DNA of 64,000 nucleotides from Castanea sativa (lineage: Eukaryota > Streptophyta > Magnoliopsida > Fagales > Fagaceae), in assembly GCF_040712315.1 (NCBI RefSeq), contig NC_134018.1:46873335-46937334 (forward strand), written 5' to 3'. Position 1 is the stretch's first letter; every line of letters begins with the position of its first letter. The notes beneath the pieces are model-generated. The model was not told the origin of the DNA, ran no database searches, and was given only the letters and a program-made list of their open reading frames with translations. Made by a program: the position numbers and the translations under genes. Shown one piece after another: positions 58,033 to 64,000 of the stretch.

Positions 58033-61000
58033 AGTCTATTCGCAAGCTAGATGGAACAAATTTCTCATATTGGAAAGAACAAGTTCAATTTCACCTCAGT
58101 TTACTGGATCTTGATAGAGCACTTGGATCTGAGAAACTGTCTGCTCTTACTGATACAAGCAGTGCGAAAGAAAAAGCTTTCTATAAAGCATGGAAAAAAT
58201 CAAATAGACTAAGTACTATGTTTATGCAATGACCATTGCAAACAATATCAAGACAACACTTCCTAAAACTGATAGTGCAAAAGAATTTCTTTCAAATATG
58301 GAAGATCGTTTCAAAACAGCTGACAAGTCCCTTGTAGGGACATTAATGGCTAAACTTACCACCATGAAATTTGATGGTAAGCGTGGGATACAGGAAAATG
58401 CCATTGAAATGCCTAATTTGGCTGCCCAATTAAAGACTCTAGGGATGAATGTGGATGAGTTTTTTCTCGTTCAATTTATTTTGAATTCCTTGCCTCCTCA
58501 GTATGGGTCATTTCAAATTAATTACAACACTATGAAAGATAAGTGGAATTTAAATCAATTGGTCATTATGCTTAATCAAGAAGAGGCAAGACTTAAGCAA
58601 CTTGAGCAACATTCAATTCATCTTATAAATCAAGAAGCTGAAAGAAAATGGAGGAAGCCTAAAAAAGGCTTAAAGCATGGATCACGTAAAACAAGTGATC
58701 CTAATCCACCCAGTCAGCCTCAAAAGAAGGAAAATGGCGATTATAAATGTCATTTCTGTAAAAAGTCGGGACATTTTAAGAAATATTGCCCAAAACGTAG
58801 GCAATGGTTCGAAAGAAAAGCTAAATCTTCAATTAAAGGTTGTATTTCTGTATGTTTCAAATCAAACTTAATTGAAGTTCCTTCTAATACTTGGTAGCTT
58901 GATTCTGGGGCTACTACTCATATTTTAAATATGATGTAGGGATTTCTTTCAATCCAAACCATAAATCCAAATGAGAATTTTGTATTGATGGGAAATTGGG
59001 TGAAAGCACCAATTGAAGCCATTGGTACTTATCGTTATTTCTAGATACCAATAAACACATAGATTTGTTTCAGACATTTTATATTCCTTCTCTTTCTAGA
59101 AATTTATTCTCTTTGCCTAAAGTTGATCTTGATGGATATTTCATAAAATTTGGGAATAAAAGTTTTACTTTATTTAAGAATACCTCTTTTGTTGGTTCTA
59201 GTATTCTTTCGGATGGTTTGTACAAATTTAACCTTCATGATGAATTTGCTGAAACCCTTCTCACATTGCATCGTAGTATTGGTACTAAACATAGCCTAAT
59301 TAATGAAAATTCCTCAAATTTGTGGCATAAAAGGTTGGAACACATTTCTAAAGAAAGGTTAGAGAGACTAGTAAAAGATGGGATTCTCCCAAACCTAGAT
59401 TTTAATGAACCATTACTCCATAATGAGATGCTCACCAATGAATAGGCGGTAGAAGAACCACAAGAAATAGCATTAAGAAAATCTCAAAGGGAAAGAAAGT
59501 CTGCTATTTTTTATGATTATATGGTTTATCTACATGAATCTGATTTTGATATAAGAACAAGTAAGGATCCGGTTTCATTTTCACAAGCCATAAAAAGTGT
59601 TGATTCTATTAAATGGATGGATGCCATGAAAGATGAAATGAAATCAATGGACCAAAATAAAGTCTGGGTCTCATTGAATTGCCTGAAGGATACAAGAAAG
59701 TTGGTAGTAAGTGAGTTTTTAAGACCAAGCGTGAGGGCAATATCGAACAATTTAAAGCTAGACTTGTGTTAGGACATATGTAAATGATGTTAGGAACATA
59801 TGTTATTTAGAATTGGCTAATCCTTTGATAAAATACACTTTACTTGTAATTTGGTAGATATAGGATGTGTTTAATACTTCAAAGAACAAGATTCAAGTCC
59901 AAGTATTGAAGCCATGTAAACTTGTCCAAGAAACAAGTGAAGAAATGCTGGATTTTAAAACTCGACAGCTAGCTCGACAGATAGCATCTATCGAGGTTTA
60001 AAAGGCTATTTTAGCCCAATGCTCAACAACTGCTCAATAGATACCCTATTTATTGAGATTTATGAAAATCAATTTTTCAAATCTGATTTCACTCCAATCC
60101 GTGTGTACATGTTTAGGTTTTCTTTTCTCACAACCCTAAACATATATAAGGATTATTTTAAGGGCTGTCAAAACTTGCGCGGGTGTAGAGCAAAATTTTG
60201 TTCATGCAAATTGTGACCGGAGACAGAATTTGCTCTAGTTCATCTTTCTCTTGAAAAAGCTACTGCGTTTGTACGCCATTGGGTTTTGTGACCAAGGAGC
60301 TTCGTGATCTTCATCGCGTTGATGAACTGAAGAACTTTGCAGCCAACATCTTTCTCAAGTTGGTGATTAAGTCACGTACTGGGATCCGCGCATCAATTGG
60401 TTAGTCACGTACTGGGAGCCGTGCATTAAAAATGAGAGATTATCACTATAGAACAAGTCCAATTTTGTATTGGGGTAAGAGTTCAACTGTAGGTTGGTAT
60501 AAGGTACTAAGATTCCTTTACTTGTAACCGTTTGTTATGATAATAGTGGATTCTTGAAAGTGGTGACCTTAAAATCACCCAGTGGGGTTTTGCCTTGGAG
60601 GTTTTTCCTATTCGTAAACAAATCACCATGTCAATTTTATTTTCCACTACATATTAACTTAGTTGGTGATTTGTTTGTACTACCACACGTTTTCATGTTA
60701 ATTGGATTAATTAATCAACTTGGCTAATTAATCGGTTAAGTTATCACAATGGGTCAATACATTCTTGGCCTATCAACTTGTAACCAAAGGTTTTTCTCAG
60801 AAAGAAGGCATTGATTACCAAGAGACCTTCTCCCCTGTATCCAAGAAGGGCTCACTTAGAATCATTTTGGCATTGGTAGCTCATTATTATTTGAAGTTGC
60901 ACCAAATGGATGTGAAAACTACTTTCTTGAATGGGAGTTTAGAAAAGGATGTCTATATGGATCAACCTGAAGGTTTCTCCATTAAGGGTAAGGAACACTT

Positions 61001-62160
61001 AGCTTGCAAACTTAAGAAGTCAATATACGAACTTAAACAAGCTTCCCGACTTAAACAAGCTTCCCGACAATGGTATCTTAAGTTTAATGATACCATTACA
61101 TCTTTTGGATTTAAGGAAAACATTGTTGATCGGTTTATTTATCTGAAAGTTAGTGGCAATAAGTTTATATTTTTAATTTTGTATGTTGATGATATTTTGC
61201 TTGCTAGTAGTGATCTTGGCTTATTGCATGAAACCAAGAAGTTTCTCTCTAAAAACTTTGAAATGAAAGATATAGGTGAGGCAACTTATGTGATAGGAAT
61301 AGAAATATTATGAGATAGATCACGTGGATTGTTAGGGTTGTCTCAGAAAGCATATATTGAAAGAGTTTTAGAAAGATTCAATAAAGATAAATGTTCTGCT
61401 GGGGTTGCCCCAATTCAAAAAGGGGGAAATTTTAGCCTTATGCAATAACCACAAAATGAATGGGAACAGAAACAAATGGAAGGAATTCATTATGCTTCTA
61501 CAGTAGGAATTTTAATGTATGCCTAAACATGCACAAGACCCAACATCAATTTTGTTGTTATTATGCTAGGAAGATACCAAAGCAATCCAAGATTGGATCA
61601 TTAGAAAGCTGCAAAAAAAATGATGAGGTACTTGCAAGGCACAAAGGATTATATGCTCACATTTAAGAGATCTGATAATCTTGAGGTCACTACTTACTCA
61701 AATTCAGATTTTCCTGGATGTGTTAATAGTAGAAAGTCCACTTTTGGTTCTTTGTTCATGTTAGCTGGAGGAGCAATATCATGGAAAAGTTCAATGCAAA
61801 CTATCATTACTGCATCCACTATGGAAGCTGAATTTGTGGCATCTTTGAGGCCACAGTTCATGGATTGTGGTTATGGAATTTTATCTCGGGACTTGGAATT
61901 GTTAACTCTATTTTTAAGCCACTGAAAATTTATTGTAATAATTTTGCAGCTGTGTTTTTCTCTAAAAATGATAAGTTTTTTAATGGTATGAAACACATGG
62001 AATTGAAATACCTTACTGTTAAAGAAGAAGTTTAGAAACAAGGAGTGTCATAGAACACATAAGCACACATCTTATGATTGCAGATTCATTGACAAAGGGG
62101 TTACCTCCTAAGACATTTAAGGAACATGTTGATCGAATGGGTTTTGAACGTAGAACATGA
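58033..62160 (+). pseudogene. Ty1/Copia gag-pol remnant
   Basis: Order: gag start KLDGTNFSYWKEQVQFHL (58045 on), a break near 58225, gag body, CCHC knuckle CHFCKKSGHFKKYC (about 58750), protease LDSGATTHI after a TAG at 58897, pre-integrase block (SNLWHKRLEHIS, about 59318). The integrase core is missing: the frame passes in about 50 bp from the pre-integrase block to the RT start (SIKWMDAMKDEMKSMDQNKVW). RT is split by a solo LTR at 59767, then continues with YVDD (LYVDDILLAS, about 61180) to RNase H (about 61680-61930) and a terminal SLTKGLPPKTFKEH block. TGA at 61311 and several other breaks occur. An 18-bp repeat in RT duplicates LKQASR (61030-61066). The copy is inactive. Confidence 0.9.
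59767..60775 (+). mobile_element. Solo LTR inserted in Copia reverse transcriptase
   Basis: 1009 bp from TGTTAGGACATATG to GGCCTATCA, flanked by the perfect duplication ACTTG (59762-59766, 60776-60780). Removing it and one target copy restores a continuous RT frame across the junction (KARLVTKGF). No internal retrotransposon sequence is present. Confidence 0.9.
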
Positions 62161-62542
62161 TGGTTGTTATTACTTTATGCTTTTGACGCTTGGAGATTTC
62201 ATTAAATGTGTTTTTGATTATTCCTGTTTTATTTTATATACGTACATATATGATAATAGATGAATAATAATAGGATAGTCTCTAACAAAAGAGACATTAT
62301 TGTTGGACCTTTTAAGTCACTTCTCATTGATGGATTATGTTAAATATATTGCTAGTGTTGTAGTACATGGAAAGAACTATGTCATATAATTGACATGGAA
62401 CCGCCATGACTCGCATTAGTGGGTTGTTTAATTATAGTATTATAATGACCAATTTATAGTAAGAGGATATGTACCATTATGCACCTAATAGTTAATCTTA
62501 TTAAGTCTTGATGTAAGTTATCATATGGGCCAAGTGAGAGAA

Positions 62543-62956
62543 TGTAAGAATAAATTGTCTCATTTGATAACGTATTCATTTGATAACTTCATATATGTTA
62601 TGCTTTAATAAGAAGTTACATGTCCTTAAAACATTGGTTAATGGAGAAGTAAGTTTCCTAAGTAACTCCAATTTTGATAGGCGAGCGGAGGTTATAGATA
62701 CAAGGAATTTGGTCCTCTCTCTATCTATAAAAGAGACATTCAGCTACCCCATCAAATACACTGAATAGTAAAAGAGAAAAGAGGGTCAAGAGATAGAAAC
62801 CAATTCTATAAGAATTAAGTGCCTTTTATATTAAGACTTGATCTTAAGAAGAGTTTATCAATGGATCAAGGTAAGCTTTATAATTAATTTGTGTAATTGT
62901 GAAATCATGATAATTCAAGATCTTAGAATTTATATTATGTTGTTTATAATCTAACA
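62543..62956 (+). repeat. 3' LTR of the Copia remnant
   Basis: Follows the Copia-style purine tract GGCCAAGTGAGAGAA. Starts TGTAAGAATAAATTG, ends AATCTAACA, and contains CTATAAAAG at about 62725 as a TATA box. It is followed by ACATA, the expected target copy. No 5' partner is seen in the window. Confidence 0.65.
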
Positions 62957-62982
62957 ACATAAAGAAAACATTTACATGTACG

Positions 62983-63507
62983 ATAATCATCGGGACCATA
63001 TCTATGTCTTAGTTCAATTTAGTATTCAATACACTTCCAATGGTCTCTATCTTTATTTTTTAATAATGAATTCTCCACATATAAAATAACAATAATAAGA
63101 TATAAAATAAAACCTTACCAAAAAAAAAGTGCCAATAGAATTGAAAACAGGTTTTATAGTTATGTAATTTAAGGTCATTTAACTAATCTCAAGACTAGGA
63201 AAGTGATAATAACAAAATTTTCAAGCAAACAAAAATGTAGAGCTTACCAACTACTCAATGCAATGCCAATGACCTTCAAGCCAAGTAGCAATCCCACCCC
63301 TAATGTTGGTCTAAATCTAGGATTCGATCTCCTTGTCTTTCACTCAACAAAAAACTAGCTCAATTAATCACTATTTTTAATCATATACAAATACTTTAAT
63401 AGTATAGCATGCCCAATTGTTTTTAAGTATTTGCAAAAACATTTGTATAAAGTTAGTGAAAGTTTAATTTCGATGAAGCTTTATGTTATTCGTCTGCTCA
63501 TAATTTA
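62983..63507. repeat. Local duplication, copy B (right part)
   Basis: Matches 23513-23840 of copy A (CACTTC.AATGGTC, ATAAAACCTT.CCAAAA, GCAAAAACATTTGTATAAA, GAAGCTTTATGTTATT). An extra stretch of about 235 bp (63150-63385) contains a tRNA B-box-like GGATTCGATC and may be another small insertion. Confidence 0.65.
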
Positions 63508-64000
63508 TGTTGGGTTCTAAGACCTTTAGGTTTAAATGTATTAGAACTCTAATTTATAATGTTTGCAAACCATAATCAAAACGTTTTAGTTTTTTTTAGA
63601 CGTGCTCAAAGTATGTTTCTTTTATGTAAAGTTGGAATCGATTTGTTGCAGGATTTACTGTGCAATTCTGTCTGGCTCGATCGATCAAGAATTAGACTTA
63701 ACCGATCGAAAGTCGTGCAGATTTTTTTTTCTACAGAATTTTACAACTCAGCCCAAGCCCGTTTTACGTGTAGGGTTTTATGTTTTGCCTTAGGTATAAA
63801 AGGAAAAACTCTAGCCACATTTTTAGAGTTGCTGCTAATGCTCTTTATGTTGTGTGTGTAAATCTTTTGTGAGATTTAGAGGTGTTTGCCTTCACATATA
63901 CTTAGGGTTATCAAGATCTAGATTGATGTCAAGAGCTTGGTAATCAAATCAGTTACAGATTCAAGAGCTTAAAGATATACAAGCGGGAGTGCTTGTGCTT
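63508..64000 (+). mobile_element. Copia-type LTR, truncated by the window end
   Basis: Starts TGTTGGGTTCTAAGACC and stays collinear with the solo LTR at 50549 up to the window edge (GCGGGAGTGCTTGTGCTT against GCGGGGGTGCTTGTACTT). Whether it is solo or the 5' end of an element cannot be told. Confidence 0.75.

Noticed and set aside
58222..58404. Minus-strand frame over Copia gag
   Set aside because: It is a shadow of the gag reading frame on the plus strand.

Overview
The window is plant nuclear DNA. Genes are intron-rich with GT..AG splicing, promoters carry TATA boxes, there is a nuclear-type tRNA gene, intergenic DNA is AT-rich, and most of the right-hand side is nested LTR retrotransposons. 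Gene content (ARP5, a CCS52B-type FZR3, a LISCL-type GRAS factor) fits a eudicot. A woody rosid such as a Fagaceae species is my impression only and was not tested.

Gene-bearing part, 1-14.4 kb: the last exon of ARP5 (+); a PIF/Harbinger-like MITE whose right half plus flank is tandemly duplicated; a ten-exon FZR3/CCS52B gene (+) with AACGG (MSA-like) promoter cores and a terminal exon triplicated into its 3' flank; a convergent six-exon FtsJ/RrmJ 2'-O-methyltransferase gene (-); tRNA-Glu(UUC) (-) just upstream of it; and a single-coding-exon GRAS gene (-) with introns in both UTRs.

Transition zone, 14.4-26.5 kb: AT-rich DNA with a hairpin MITE, a tRNA-derived SINE with a 10-bp target duplication, two non-autonomous Helitrons, and an old local duplication (copies A and B) that brackets a decayed 3' fragment of the GRAS gene. 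Copy B carries a 939-bp MITE whose empty site is preserved in copy A.

Nested retrotransposon block, 26.5-57.1 kb: a large non-autonomous LTR element (LTRs about 1.5 kb, candidate 4-bp TSD). It was split by two complete but coding-dead Ty3/Gypsy elements of the Tat type in opposite orientations (29425-39494 minus, TSD AGTTC; 40312-50064 plus, TSD TCTAT) and by a probable Copia solo LTR.

Each Tat element carries two transcription units facing each other. One is sense gag-pol with two RNase H domains. The other is an antisense four-coding-exon gene with its own TATA box and 5'UTR intron, starting beside the 3' LTR. Where the two units converge lies an array of about 44-bp repeats, each built of two 6-bp-stem hairpins. 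The pentamer CCGTC/GACGG is scattered through LTRs, hairpin array and antisense promoter. Each of the four introns of the antisense gene in element 2, and introns 2-4 in element 1, contains exactly two copies in the same orientation. This combination is the most interesting thing in the window.

Right end, 57.1-64.0 kb: a degenerate Ty1/Copia element with a 1009-bp solo LTR inserted in its reverse transcriptase (TSD ACTTG), then resumption of copy B, then the start of another Copia LTR cut by the window edge.
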